DNA of 64,000 bases from Propionivibrio sp. (GTDB taxonomy: Bacteria > Pseudomonadota > Gammaproteobacteria > Burkholderiales > Rhodocyclaceae), in assembly GCA_016705685.1 (NCBI GenBank), contig JADJLB010000010.1:186001-250000 (forward strand). The letters run 5' to 3'. Of the stretch, positions 1 through 9,117 are shown piece by piece (position 1 is the stretch's first letter; every line of letters begins with the position of its first letter). Below the pieces are notes generated by a model, which was not told the DNA's origin, ran no database searches, and saw only the letters and a list, made by a program, of their open reading frames with translations. The position numbers and the translations under genes were made by a program.

Positions 1-1
1 G

Positions 2-400
2 GCCTCAATTCAGGCGGCGGCCGAAATGCCACGCATCGAGCTGACCGCCGGCTTTTACCGCATCGAAGCCGAAGTCGCCGCCGATCAGACCAACCGCATG
101 CAAGGCCTCATGCATCGCCGCGACATGCCGGCCAATCAGGGAATGCTTTTCGTATTCACCCAGGCGGAACGCCATTGCATGTGGATGCGGAACACCTTGC
201 TCCCGCTGTCGGTGGCCTTCCTCGATAACGAAGGCCGCATTTTGAACATCGAAGACATGGCGCCGCAGACCGAGAACAACCATTGTGCAGCCGCCCCCGC
301 GCGCTTTGCCCTGGAAATGAACCGTGGCTGGTTCTCCAGCAAGGGAATCAAGGCAGGACAGCGCATCGGCGGTATCGAGAAATCGCCCCGACCCCAATAA
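2..400 (+). CDS. DUF192 family protein, 5' end outside window
   Basis: The frame is open to the window edge, so the N terminus is missing. The residues before the first ATG at 26 read ASIQAAAE, which looks like the end of a signal peptide with an A-x-A cleavage site, so the protein is probably exported. What remains is a nearly complete DUF192 domain, with NRMQGLMHR, GMLFVF, CMWMRNTLLPLSVAF and a C-terminal G-I-K-x-G-Q-R-I segment. DUF192 proteins are small beta-rich proteins of unknown biochemical function. It lies 27 bp upstream of ubiC on the same strand and may be cotranscribed with it. Confidence 0.85.
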   Translation, partial: ASIQAAAEMPRIELTAGFYRIEAEVAADQTNRMQGLMHRRDMPANQGMLFVFTQAERHCMWMRNTLLPLSVAFLDNEGRILNIEDMAPQTENNHCAAAPARFALEMNRGWFSSKGIKAGQRIGGIEKSPRPQ

Positions 401-427
401 CCCGCAATAACCCAAACACCGACCGAG

Positions 428-976
428 ATGAACTTCAAGAACAGGTCAGCCTGGCGGGAAAGCATCCTGCGTCGCGCAGACAACCTCACCGTATACGATT
501 GGCTGCGCGACCGCGGTTCGCTGACGGCTCGCCTGCAATCGCGAGGCCAGTTCGCCTTACGTCTCTTACGGCAAGGCCTGGCCAAGCCGACTCGGGACGA
601 AGCTATTGCCCTGGGTATCAACGCCGACCAATATGCCTGGATTCGCGAAGTGGCGTTGTACTGCAATGGCGAACCCTTGGTTTTTGCCCACACCGTACTC
701 CCCTATCGGCCGCGCGGTCCGCTGACGGGTTGGCTGTCCCGCCTGGGAAACAGGTCGCTTGGCGCACAGGTTTTTACGCACGCCCGGTTCGTTCGCGGCA
801 CGATCAACTGCAAACGCCTCGATCGTCGCCATGCCCTGTATCGCCCGGCGATCACGGCCTTGCATCTCGCCGCCACGCCCCCGCAATCCATTTGGGCCAG
901 GCGTTCGCGCTTTTCTTTTGATGCTCAATCGATACTGGTCACCGAGATTTTTTCTCCGGCCATCTGCCCCGATTGA
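428..976 (+). CDS. ubiC: Chorismate--pyruvate lyase
   Basis: This 182-residue protein should remove pyruvate from chorismate to give 4-hydroxybenzoate, the first committed step of ubiquinone synthesis in the cytoplasm. Length and order fit the UbiC family. Visible landmarks are WLRDRGSLTARL near the start, the central IREVALYCNGEPLVFAHTV segment (substrate-binding region in the family), and the C-terminal VTEIFSPA with the conserved glutamate. The usual partner ubiA does not follow. Instead there is a gap of about 280 bp without a clear gene and then a diguanylate cyclase. No strong Shine-Dalgarno sequence precedes the ATG. Confidence 0.88.
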   Translation: MNFKNRSAWRESILRRADNLTVYDWLRDRGSLTARLQSRGQFALRLLRQGLAKPTRDEAIALGINADQYAWIREVALYCNGEPLVFAHTVLPYRPRGPLTGWLSRLGNRSLGAQVFTHARFVRGTINCKRLDRRHALYRPAITALHLAATPPQSIWARRSRFSFDAQSILVTEIFSPAICPD

Positions 977-1259
977 ATACCCTCACAGACGGCTTGGAAT
1001 AAACTACCCGCAGCGCAATTTGTACTTAGCCGATTCATACGGCCCCCTGCAGCGCGGATTCAATTCATTGACACGTATGCTGCAGCCAAGGATACTCCAG
1101 GGCAAGCTTTTGCTCACCCGGTGCCCACCTTCGGGCGCGGCATCCCTGCCAGATCCTTGTGCAAGCCTCGGGCGAACGAGACCGTGCGTTGAGTTCACGC
1201 GGTTGAATTTCAAGTGCCGCCGTGATTTTCCCTGACAACCGCCATGGAATGAAAGTGCG

Positions 1260-3269
1260 ATGAAGCTGCGAGTAAAGACATCGATCCTGGTCGTGTCGCT
1301 GGCGGCTGCATTGATTGTCATCATTGCCGGCGCATCCCTACGGTATCAAGAGCGGGCTCTGCGCGAAAATATCCTGTCCGGAATCGATGCCGTTGCCGGT
1401 GCCGCGTCGCTGACCATCTCCGGCTTTATTCGTGATGGCAAGCAGAATGCCGCGCTGATCGCGACTGCGCTACCGCGCCAGGCGCTGATCGATGACCGCG
1501 ACCTGTCACAAGTCGAGAAGGCGCTGGAAAACTCGATCACGCTGGCGCCGCGCTTTCGCAACGGATTGTTCGTCCTCGACGCTGACGGCCGTTTTCTCGC
1601 CGACTTTCCGCCGCACCCCGAACTCAAAGGGGTTTCGTTTGCGTTTCGTGAGTACTACCAGGACGCCGTGCGTGAACGGCGAGCCGTCGTCAGCCCGCCA
1701 TATATCTCGAAGCGTACAGGCAAACCCGTGATCACCTTCGCCGCGCCGGTCATTTCGAACGAGGGAAAGATCCTCGCGGTTCTCGGGTGTTCGGTTGATC
1801 TGCTCGCGGAAGACGCACTGGGCCCCGTCCTCAAACAGCGGATCGGCAAGAACGGTTATGTTTACGTCATGGATTCTACGCGCCAGTTGATTCTTCATCC
1901 GGACGAGACCCGTATCTTGAAGCGTGATGTTCCGGTCGGTGTGAATCGCGTGGTTGATGCGGCGATAGATGGTTTTGAGGGCCTTGGTGAGACGACCAAT
2001 TCCCGAGGTATAGCAATGCTCATCGGCGTGCGTCAGGTTCCAGGAACATCGTGGTTCGTTGCCGCCCAGGCGCCTCGGGCGGACGTGCTCAAACCGGTTG
2101 AAGAGGTGCGTTGGGCAATCCTGCGGGTCGCCGCCATGTCGCTGCTTTTCGCCTTGATCGTCGGTCTGTGGGCCGCGAGAAAAATTGCCCGTCCGGTCAC
2201 CACACTGCATCGTGCCGCCGCGGCGATCAATCGCGAGTTGGGCAGCGACAGTGTCGACCTCTCGCGTGCGCGCCCGGCGGTTGAGATGTTGAGGGGCATC
2301 GATTCTCATGACGAAATCGCCGATCTTGCCCGCATGGTGGAAACGCTGGTGGAACGACTTGGCGGCACACTCGGCGCGCTGGCCCTATCGGCAGCCGAGT
2401 GGGAACGCTCGTTTCATGCGGTTGCCGATCCGATCTTTCGCCTCGATCAGGCGTGGCGGATCGTGCAGCTCAACCGCGCTGCCGGGGACTGGTTACGTGA
2501 ATCGTCGGCCAAGGTGGTTGGCCGGAGCGTCGTCGAAGTCCTGTTCGCGGACTCTCCTCCCCAGGACTGGCCGCGCCCTGACATGTTACAGATCGGAGCA
2601 TCGCAGTCCGAGCTGCGTTGGCGGGCGAACATCGATCGTGGAGAACGGCTGGTTTGGGAATTTTCGGCGATCGCCATGGACGATGGCGACGGACGGTGTG
2701 TCGGCGTGATTCTGGTCGCCCGCGATATCACCCAGCGATTGCAGGAAGAGGAGAAAATCCGCGCGCTGGCGTTTCGCGATGCGCTGACGGGCCTGCCCAA
2801 CCGCCTGCTCCTCACCGATCGCTTGCAACAGGCGCTGGCGAACGCGAGCCGGGACGCCTATGGGGTTGCCGTGATGTTTCTCGATCTCGACCGCTTCAAG
2901 GGAGTCAACGATGTTCACGGGCACGAGGCCGGCGATGTGCTGCTCAAGGAGGTGGCGCAGCGTATGCGACGATGCCTACGCAGCATCGACACGCTGGCCA
3001 GGCAGGGCGGCGACGAATTCGTTGTTGTGCTGCCGAACATCGGTTCCGCGGCGGACGTGATCACCATCGCCAAAAAGCTTCTGACCGTCGTCGCGCGCCC
3101 GGTCGAACACTCGGGTGCAACGCTGCAGGTCGGGGTAAGCATCGGAATCGCCCTCTATCCGGATTGCGCGGAATCGGCCGACGAACTCCTGCGTGCCGCC
3201 GATGCCGCCATGTATCGCGCCAAGCAGGACGGCCGCAACACGTACCACATCTGCGATCAGAGTGCGTAG
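1260..3269 (+). CDS. Membrane diguanylate cyclase (Cache-HAMP-PAS-GGDEF)
   Basis: This 669-residue sensor should make cyclic di-GMP from two GTP. The order is: an N-terminal transmembrane helix (about residues 7-27), a periplasmic double-Cache-like sensor (about 35-275) with the FREYYQDAV and PVISNEGKILAVLG segments typical of dCache, a second transmembrane helix (about 283-303), HAMP (about 305-370), PAS (about 385-495) and GGDEF (about 505-665). The active-site loop is an intact GGDEF (residues 583-587). An RxxD inhibitory site (RSID, 574-577) sits five residues upstream, so product inhibition is expected. No EAL domain follows. The ligand cannot be told from sequence. Confidence 0.92.
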   Translation: MKLRVKTSILVVSLAAALIVIIAGASLRYQERALRENILSGIDAVAGAASLTISGFIRDGKQNAALIATALPRQALIDDRDLSQVEKALENSITLAPRFRNGLFVLDADGRFLADFPPHPELKGVSFAFREYYQDAVRERRAVVSPPYISKRTGKPVITFAAPVISNEGKILAVLGCSVDLLAEDALGPVLKQRIGKNGYVYVMDSTRQLILHPDETRILKRDVPVGVNRVVDAAIDGFEGLGETTNSRGIAMLIGVRQVPGTSWFVAAQAPRADVLKPVEEVRWAILRVAAMSLLFALIVGLWAARKIARPVTTLHRAAAAINRELGSDSVDLSRARPAVEMLRGIDSHDEIADLARMVETLVERLGGTLGALALSAAEWERSFHAVADPIFRLDQAWRIVQLNRAAGDWLRESSAKVVGRSVVEVLFADSPPQDWPRPDMLQIGASQSELRWRANIDRGERLVWEFSAIAMDDGDGRCVGVILVARDITQRLQEEEKIRALAFRDALTGLPNRLLLTDRLQQALANASRDAYGVAVMFLDLDRFKGVNDVHGHEAGDVLLKEVAQRMRRCLRSIDTLARQGGDEFVVVLPNIGSAADVITIAKKLLTVVARPVEHSGATLQVGVSIGIALYPDCAESADELLRAADAAMYRAKQDGRNTYHICDQSA

Positions 3270-3630
3270 TCGCCGGTCGGGAACGCTCCACACAACGCAC
3301 CTGCCCCAGAATACCTCGGGATAAACCGCTCGACGCCGCTCTGGCGACCCGCTATAATCCGCGCCGTACGTTGTGGGGACGATTAATTTCGTAACACACG
3401 TACAGATTTACACTACGCGCTACGCGAACCTGGCCGCATTACTAAAGCCTCCCTGCCTTCTGGTGCTGATCCTCAAGCACTGCCCTGGCACAAAGCTTGT
3501 TGTGCCGAAAAGTACCGAATTCTCTCGCTCTGGCAGAGTTTCTCATAACTATTTCGTTGGTTGGCGTTGCTTTTATTGGTCATACGCCAATTATTTCGGC
3601 GCTTGACGCTGTACCACACGAAAGAGATAC
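3270..3630 (+). promoter_or_regulatory. Long upstream region/leader of the helicase gene with two hairpins
   Basis: This 361-bp stretch has no convincing gene; the one ORF (3373-3606) looks non-coding. Two inverted repeats precede the helicase start: GGCACAA (3487-3493) pairs with TTGTGCC (3500-3506), and TTGGCGT (3561-3567) pairs with ACGCCAA (3584-3590). A weak ribosome site (AAAGAGA) lies just before the ATG. Structured long leaders are common for cold-induced DEAD-box helicase mRNAs, so a temperature- or autoregulated leader is a reasonable inference, but no promoter was assigned. Confidence 0.4.
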
Positions 3631-5079
3631 ATGACATTTGCAGAAATCGGGCTTAACGAAGCACTTCTAACAGCCCTCACCGATTCAGGCTATACCGAAC
3701 CTACGCCAGTCCAGGCGCAAGCCATTCCTGCTGCGCTGGATGGACGCGATTTGATGGTTTCATCACAAACCGGCTCGGGCAAAACCGCAGCTTTCATGCT
3801 GCCGGCTCTACACCGATTTGCCTTGCAGGAACGTACGGTATTGGCACCCGTACCCCACCGAACGCCGAATCAGGAGCGCCAATCCGCTCGTTCACGAGGA
3901 CATGACCGCCCTCGTTTCCAGGCCGCACAACCGAAGATGCTGGTACTTACGCCAACCCGCGAACTGGCGTTGCAGGTGACTGCCGCTGCCGACAAGTACG
4001 CCGGCCGGCTACGCCGCCTGAAAGCGGTTGCCATTCTCGGCGGCATGCCGTATCCGAAACAGATGGAATTGCTGTCACGCAACCCGGAAATTCTGGTCGC
4101 CACGCCCGGGCGGCTGATCGATCATATGGAATCCGGGAAGATCGATTTCTCGCAGTTGCAGGTGCTGGTTCTCGATGAAGCGGATCGCATGCTGGACATG
4201 GGATTCATTGAGGACATCGAAAAGATCGTTTCCGCCACCCCCGCACAACGCCAAACCATGCTGTTCTCAGCCACGCTTGACGGCACAGTCGGCCAGATGG
4301 CGCGCCGGATGACGCGCGATGCTTTGATCATCCAGGTCGATGCGTCGCACGCGAAACACGAAAACATTGAGCAACGCATGCATTTCGTCGACGATCTGTC
4401 GCACAAGAATCGCCTGCTGGACCATCTGTTGCGCGATGTCACCATCGATCAGGCGGTCGTCTTCACGGCGACCAAACGCGATGCCGACACCATCTCCGAC
4501 CGTTTGAATATTGCCGGTTTCAACGCTGCCGCGTTGCATGGGGACATGCACCAGGGTGCCCGCAACCGGACCCTCAGCGCAATGCGCCGTGGCCAGGTTC
4601 AAATTCTGGTCGCCACCGATGTTGCCGCGCGAGGGATTGACGTGCCGTCCATCACTCACGTCTTCAACTACGATCTGCCCAAGTTTGCCGAAGACTACGT
4701 GCACCGCATCGGCCGTACCGGTCGTGCCGGGCGCAATGGTCTGGCCATCTCGCTCGTCAATCATGCCGAACACTTCAATGTGCGCAAGATCGAACGATTT
4801 ACCAAACAACCCATTCCCGTCGAGGTCGTGGTCGGCCACGAACCCACCCGTCGGACACCGTCGGGAAATGGCCGGCCTGCTGGCAAGCCAAATCAGCGCC
4901 CCTGGAAAACGGGAGAGAATCGTGGCCTGAACAAGCCGCATGGGCTCACAGAAAGCCGCTTCGGAAAACCAGGCACAAACAAGGAAGGATTATCCCGCTC
5001 CAAGCATCGCGACGGTAATCACACCACCCGTACAACCAGTACCGAAGGCAGCAGCCGGCGAACTTTCAGTACCCGATAA
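3631..5079 (+). CDS. DEAD-box ATP-dependent RNA helicase, RhlE type
   Basis: This 482-residue helicase unwinds short RNA duplexes using ATP; RhlE-type enzymes act in ribosome assembly, RNA decay and cold adaptation. The motifs run in order: Q motif (GYTEPTPVQAQAIP), Walker A (QTGSGKT), PTRELALQV, TPGRL, DEAD (VLDEADRML), SAT (LFSATL), and in domain 2 the VFTATKRDAD, ATDVAARGID and HRIGRTGRAGR segments. A non-conserved basic insert (about residues 70-105) lies between Walker A and motif Ia. The C-terminal tail of about 80 residues is basic, polar and probably disordered, and may bind RNA. A rho-independent terminator follows at once. Confidence 0.93.
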   Translation: MTFAEIGLNEALLTALTDSGYTEPTPVQAQAIPAALDGRDLMVSSQTGSGKTAAFMLPALHRFALQERTVLAPVPHRTPNQERQSARSRGHDRPRFQAAQPKMLVLTPTRELALQVTAAADKYAGRLRRLKAVAILGGMPYPKQMELLSRNPEILVATPGRLIDHMESGKIDFSQLQVLVLDEADRMLDMGFIEDIEKIVSATPAQRQTMLFSATLDGTVGQMARRMTRDALIIQVDASHAKHENIEQRMHFVDDLSHKNRLLDHLLRDVTIDQAVVFTATKRDADTISDRLNIAGFNAAALHGDMHQGARNRTLSAMRRGQVQILVATDVAARGIDVPSITHVFNYDLPKFAEDYVHRIGRTGRAGRNGLAISLVNHAEHFNVRKIERFTKQPIPVEVVVGHEPTRRTPSGNGRPAGKPNQRPWKTGENRGLNKPHGLTESRFGKPGTNKEGLSRSKHRDGNHTTRTTSTEGSSRRTFSTR

Positions 5080-5093
5080 TTTCATACTCCCCG

Positions 5094-5117
5094 AAACCCG
5101 CTTTGTGCGGGTTTTTT
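5094..5117 (+). terminator. Rho-independent terminator after the helicase gene
   Basis: AAACCCGC (5094-5101) pairs perfectly with GCGGGTTT (5107-5114) across a 5-nt loop, and a run of six T starts at 5112. It lies 14 bp after the helicase stop codon. Confidence 0.92.
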
Positions 5118-5201
5118 ATTGATTCTTACCCGAGGAATCAGTCACAATCCAGCCGTTGATCGACTCCACATTCGCAAAGGTATCTTGCCGGGGAGGAAAC
5201 C

Positions 5202-5678
5202 ATGAGCTCCGAATTGATTTTGAACTGGGGAGAGCACGATAGCTCGCTCAAGAAGATCTTGCTGTCGGCAACGCTGTCACTGCGCATTTTCGATGAGGAC
5301 TTGACGAAGCTGAAGCTCGAACAATCCGATACCGCCGATTTTATTCGCAATTTTCTGAATACCGATAAACGGAACACCTTGCAGATCGTTGTGAGAAATG
5401 CCGAGCCATTCCGGAGCGATAGTCCGCGGTTGATGCGCTTGCTCGCCACCTACACGCAGAACATGACCGTTATTGCATGTCCGCCGCATCTTGCTGCACT
5501 CAGTGATTCTCTGTTCATCGTTGATGACCGCCACGCCCTGGTACGTTTTCACAAGGATGGTGCGCGCTCGAAGGTGATACTTGATAGTGCCGAACAATGC
5601 GCCCCCTATGTGCATCGATTCGATGAAATCCTGCGTGAGGGTGGCGAACAAGTCAGTGCGTCTACACTCGGTCTTTGA
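5202..5678 (+). CDS. Conserved hypothetical protein, possible DUF7931/PLD-like fold
   Basis: A 158-residue soluble protein with no signal peptide or membrane segment, preceded by a good ribosome site (GGGGAGG). The pattern of alternating hydrophobic strands and helices, with a late H-A-L-V-R-F strand (IVDDRHALVRFHKD), recalls the degenerate phospholipase-D-like DUF7931 proteins of betaproteobacteria, but I cannot confirm this and no catalytic HKD motif is present. It is flanked by a terminator upstream and an Ala-rich lipoprotein downstream, so it is probably a single transcription unit. Function unknown. Confidence 0.75.
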   Translation: MSSELILNWGEHDSSLKKILLSATLSLRIFDEDLTKLKLEQSDTADFIRNFLNTDKRNTLQIVVRNAEPFRSDSPRLMRLLATYTQNMTVIACPPHLAALSDSLFIVDDRHALVRFHKDGARSKVILDSAEQCAPYVHRFDEILREGGEQVSASTLGL

Positions 5679-5822
5679 AATGCAAATGGTATATTATTGG
5701 GAGTGACTTGAATTTTTGCTGCCACACCCTGATACAATAGTGGATTGGCTGGCATACCTGCCTGTCAACCGGATGTTCCTTGGTTCGTTGTTGTTATTTT
5801 CTTGTCGATAAGGATGTTACAA

Positions 5823-6125
5823 ATGAAAAGCTCGCTCCTCGTTGCCGCTCTCATCGCCCTGGCCGTTTCTGCTTGTGGCAAAACCCCACCCCCCCCTGCT
5901 CCCGCTGCTGCTCCTGCGGCCGCTCCGGTTGCTGCTGCTCCGGCTGCCGCTCCTGCCGCTGCCCCTGCAGCCGCTCCCGCTGAAGCGGCCAAGGAGGCTG
6001 CTCCGGCTGCTGCTCCTGCCGCCGCGGATGCTGCCAAGGATGCAGCAAAAGAGGCTGTCAAGGACGCAATGCCTGCTGCAAAAGACATGGCCAAGGATAT
6101 GGCCAAAGATGCAATGAAGAAGTAA
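5823..6125 (+). CDS. Small alanine/proline-rich lipoprotein
   Basis: The 100-residue product starts MKSSLLVAALIALAVSAC, a lipoprotein signal peptide whose lipobox (VSAC) puts the lipidated cysteine at residue 18. I chose this ATG rather than the in-frame one at 5745 because it begins the signal peptide directly. The mature part is low complexity: first a P/A-rich stretch built from APAA-like units, then an amphipathic A/K/E/D-rich helix with repeated DAAKEA and DMAKD units. Such proteins are probably anchored in the outer membrane and reach into the periplasm. No enzymatic domain is visible. It ends at a strong shared terminator. Confidence 0.75.
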   Translation: MKSSLLVAALIALAVSACGKTPPPPAPAAAPAAAPVAAAPAAAPAAAPAAAPAEAAKEAAPAAAPAAADAAKDAAKEAVKDAMPAAKDMAKDMAKDAMKK

Positions 6126-6132
6126 TTTCATG

Positions 6133-6166
6133 CGACAAAAAGCCGGCGCAAGCCGGCTTTTTGTCG
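6133..6166. terminator. Strong bidirectional terminator
   Basis: A perfect 15-bp stem (6133-6147 with 6152-6166) and a GCAA tetraloop, with A and T runs inside the arms. It can therefore stop transcription of both convergent neighbours: the lipoprotein gene (+) and the dapA-bamC-MBL operon (-). Confidence 0.93.
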
Positions 6167-6190
6167 TCTGGCCAAATATATTCGGCGTAG

Positions 6191-6958
6191 TCAGAACAAT
6201 TGGCGCCAGTCGAAACCTTTACTCTGGTCTGCCACACCTATCCAATCGGCACTGCAATTCAGCGCCAACGCCAGGGCCTCCGCAGCCAATTCAGGGCGGT
6301 TGGTCTGCTGGCTAAGATGCGCCGCGACAACATGCTGCAATTGTTTGGTCTCGATCCGGTTCAGCAAGGAAGCTGCCTGGCCATTGTCCAGATGACCAAA
6401 ATTTCCTGCGATGCGGCGCCTGAGCGTCGTGGGATAGTCCGATGCAGCCAGCAGGTCCAGGTCGTGATTGCACTCCAGCACCAAGGCATCGCATCCACAC
6501 AAGACATTCACGATGTGCTGGGTAATTGAACCGCTGTCGGTCAATACCCCCAAGCAGTGGTTTCCGTTCGAAAAGGCAAACTGAACCGGTTCACGCGCGT
6601 CATGAGGCACCGGGAAAGGGCGTATTTCAAGGCTGCCGATCACAAAGGGCAATTGGCTGTCGATCAGGCGGCACTCTGGCTGTGCGGACTTGCCGCGAGG
6701 CGCGGCATGATGTGTTCCGTGCGTCATATAGACCGGGATGCCGAAACGGCTGGCAAACTTGAAAACCCCGGCGATGTGGTCGCCATGCTCGTGCGTCACC
6801 AGAATGCCCTGTATCTCTTCGGGCGTGACACCGAGCAGGCCTAGTTTTTCGACCGTAGCGCGTGCGGAAAAACCACAATCGAGCAGCAGCTTGGTGTCAC
6901 CGGCATCGACAATCAGCGAATTCCCCTGGCTGCCGCTGCCAAGTGACGCAAATCGCAT
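6191..6958 (-). CDS. MBL-fold metal-dependent hydrolase (YycJ-like)
   Basis: This 255-residue protein has a metallo-beta-lactamase fold. It starts with the family signature RFASLGSGSQGNS and carries the metal-binding THEHGDH (H56, H58, D60, H61), a later histidine (VPHDAREPV), the LTDSGS strand and a C-terminal VAAHLS histidine. YycJ-like proteins are two-metal phosphodiesterase or exonuclease-like hydrolases; the substrate here is unknown. The ATG at 6958 overlaps the bamC stop codon (TGATG), so it is translationally coupled as the last gene of the dapA-bamC operon. A GTG one codon upstream is an alternative start. Confidence 0.88.
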   Translation of the reverse strand: MRFASLGSGSQGNSLIVDAGDTKLLLDCGFSARATVEKLGLLGVTPEEIQGILVTHEHGDHIAGVFKFASRFGIPVYMTHGTHHAAPRGKSAQPECRLIDSQLPFVIGSLEIRPFPVPHDAREPVQFAFSNGNHCLGVLTDSGSITQHIVNVLCGCDALVLECNHDLDLLAASDYPTTLRRRIAGNFGHLDNGQAASLLNRIETKQLQHVVAAHLSQQTNRPELAAEALALALNCSADWIGVADQSKGFDWRQLF

Positions 6959-8094
6959 CACTTCAATTGATCGTATAGCAGGTTCAGAATCTTTTTGGAT
7001 GTCTCCGACTGGTCAACACCACCCTCGGAAGAAAGCACCTGCACGGTTGTCAATGCACCGTCATCTTTCACAAAAATACGATACTTGGTCTTAGGATTGG
7101 GTTTGTTGTCTTTCCAGAAAGCCAGTTTGGACAGCAATCCATCGTCTTTCTTGAATCCGTCGCTTTCCGGGTCGACATAACGAACGAAATACAGCCCCTT
7201 GGAGCGGTCGCGATCCTCTACCGTAAATCCGACGCGGTCAAGCGACAGGCCAACACGGCGCCAGGCGCGATCAAACGATTCCTGAACTTCAAGCGTGCCG
7301 GTACCGTCACTGCTACGGGTCAGTTTGGCGCGCTCGGCCGGTTTTTCCCTTGCGGCCGCGATTTGAGCATCCGCGCGTTTCTTGTCACTCCCGAAACGCA
7401 CCATCAACCGACGCAACATTTCCGCTTCGAGTTCAGGATCCGGTTCCCGAGGCTGCCACTTGGTTTGATCCTTGCCTTCGGAAACGAAAATTTCATACAT
7501 TCCACGATGACTGATAAAGATATCCGTTGTGCCAGGCTCCGTGCCGGGTTCCAGGCGCGTACGGAACTTGTCGCGCTCGGCGGTTGAATACAGCGAATCG
7601 AGCGCTTTGCCCAAAAGGCCTCTCAAGCCACCTTCCGGAATCTTGGCACGATTCTCTGCCCAATCGGTTTCCATCACGCCGGCCTCAGGCAGTTCAAGCT
7701 TGATCAGAAATCCTGTCTCCTGCCAGAAATCCTTGATCTGGCCCCACAGTTTGTCCGGAGTACCCGCAACCACCAGCCAGCGTTGAGTGCCCGAACGCTC
7801 GATTCGCGCCTTGTCGACCTGCGGCAGTATGTCACTTTGCTGCTGTGCCAGCGCCTGGGGAGAACGTTCCCCGGAATAGGCCGAAAAAGTTGCCGTTCCC
7901 TTGCCAACCGTATCCGGCACGGCGAAACGGTCATCGCGTGCGGGTGAAGTCAGGTCAGGCGGAATTTCAAGCGTCGGCACTTTCGCTCCCGCCGATTTAT
8001 AGTCAATCTTCTTGGATTCGAGGCCGATAGTGCTGCATCCGGCCAGCACGACCGTAATGGTACAAAGCGTCAAACGCAATCCGGCATATTTCAT
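6958..8094 (-). CDS. bamC: Outer membrane protein assembly factor BamC
   Basis: A 378-residue lipoprotein subunit of the BAM complex that inserts beta-barrel proteins into the outer membrane. The N terminus has a short basic start, a hydrophobic stretch and a lipobox (LAGC, lipidated Cys about residue 20), followed by a charged unstructured linker (KKIDYKSAG) as in NlpB/BamC. Two helix-grip domains follow (about 100-220 and 255-375); the second contains WRRVGLSLDRVGF and DRDRSKGLYFVRY. It lies 23 bp after dapA, the same gene order as in Escherichia coli (dapA-bamC), and overlaps the downstream MBL gene. Confidence 0.93.
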   Translation of the reverse strand: MKYAGLRLTLCTITVVLAGCSTIGLESKKIDYKSAGAKVPTLEIPPDLTSPARDDRFAVPDTVGKGTATFSAYSGERSPQALAQQQSDILPQVDKARIERSGTQRWLVVAGTPDKLWGQIKDFWQETGFLIKLELPEAGVMETDWAENRAKIPEGGLRGLLGKALDSLYSTAERDKFRTRLEPGTEPGTTDIFISHRGMYEIFVSEGKDQTKWQPREPDPELEAEMLRRLMVRFGSDKKRADAQIAAAREKPAERAKLTRSSDGTGTLEVQESFDRAWRRVGLSLDRVGFTVEDRDRSKGLYFVRYVDPESDGFKKDDGLLSKLAFWKDNKPNPKTKYRIFVKDDGALTTVQVLSSEGGVDQSETSKKILNLLYDQLK

Positions 8095-8117
8095 CGAGTA
8101 TTCCTGAAGACCTGGGA

Positions 8118-9002
8118 CTAAGCCAACAAGCCCGCCTGTCGCATGGCCAGGCGAACACGCTCATGATACTCCGGCATCAAAGGCGTCAATGGCAGGCGAA
8201 TACCCCCCTTGATCAACCCGAGTTCCTGGCATGCCCATTTGACCGGGATCGGGTTGGCTTCGCAAAACAATTGTCGATGAAGCCCCAGGAGCCGAGTGTT
8301 CAATTCGCGCGCCGTGACCAGATCACCGTTCAGAGCCGCTGCACACATCCCATGCATCAAGCGTGGCGCTACGTTGGCTACTACCGAAATATTGCCCTGA
8401 GCGCCCAGCAACAGCAAGGCACAGGCACTCGCGTCGTCACCGCTATAAACTGCAAAACCTTGCGGTGCGCGCGCAATGAGCTCGCCGCCCCGATCCATAT
8501 TGCCTGTCGCATCCTTGATGCCGGCAATGTTGGGTATCTGGGCCAGGCGCAACGTCGTATCGTTGCTCATATCGGCCACGGTTCGCCCGGGAACGTTATA
8601 CAAAACGAGCGGTATATCGACCGCCTCGGCAATGGCCCGAAAGTGCCGGTAGAGACCTTCTTGTGACGGCTTGTTGTAGTAAGGAACGACGGACAAGGCA
8701 GCATTGGCACCCGCCTCCTTGGCGAACCGCGTCATCTCAATCGCTTCGGCCGTGGAGTTGGCTCCCGTTCCAGCGATTACAGGAATCCTTCCAGCCGCAT
8801 GATTCACAACCAGCCGAATCAATTCGCGATGTTCGTCGACATCGACGGTCGGTGATTCGCCGGTGGTTCCCACGACGACGATGGCGTCCGTGCCTTCCTT
8901 AACGTGGAAGTCAACCAGGCGCCGCATAGCCTCCAGATCCAGGCTTCCATCCTCGTGCATCGGCGTCACAATGGCAACCAATGATCCAGTAATCGTGTTC
9001 AT
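8118..9002 (-). CDS. dapA: 4-hydroxy-tetrahydrodipicolinate synthase
   Basis: The 294-residue enzyme condenses pyruvate with aspartate semialdehyde, the entry step to diaminopimelate and lysine. It is a TIM-barrel Schiff-base enzyme: catalytic Lys163 in AGIKDATGN, Tyr135 in VLYNVPGR, the VGTTGES loop (residues 44-50) and [10 protein letters not shown] are all present. I start at MNTITGS (9002) because family members begin there; the in-frame start at 9017 adds only five non-conserved residues. It is the first gene of the dapA-bamC-MBL operon. Confidence 0.95.
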   Translation of the reverse strand: MNTITGSLVAIVTPMHEDGSLDLEAMRRLVDFHVKEGTDAIVVVGTTGESPTVDVDEHRELIRLVVNHAAGRIPVIAGTGANSTAEAIEMTRFAKEAGANAALSVVPYYNKPSQEGLYRHFRAIAEAVDIPLVLYNVPGRTVADMSNDTTLRLAQIPNIAGIKDATGNMDRGGELIARAPQGFAVYSGDDASACALLLLGAQGNISVVANVAPRLMHGMCAAALNGDLVTARELNTRLLGLHRQLFCEANPIPVKWACQELGLIKGGIRLPLTPLMPEYHERVRLAMRQAGLLA

Positions 9003-9117
9003 GATCAGAAATACCAAAAAAACAAAAGAGAATTTTAACCGAAGGCGAACCAGCCGGCCATGAATAACGTACGCGTCGCTGTTCGGATGACGCGAACATC
9101 TGCAGATAGGGAAATCT

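Noticed and set aside
3486-3501. TGGCACA-AAGC-TTGTT, sigma-54-like
   Set aside because: The near-invariant GC at -12 is GT, and the motif is part of a hairpin with TTGTGCC; I do not call a promoter.
3373-3606. 77-codon ORF upstream of the helicase
   Set aside because: No ribosome site, odd composition, overlaps the two hairpins; no family resemblance.
5765-6131. Long Ala/Ser-rich ORFs opposite the lipoprotein
   Set aside because: Arise from GCx repeats read on the other strand; no ribosome site and they run into the terminator.
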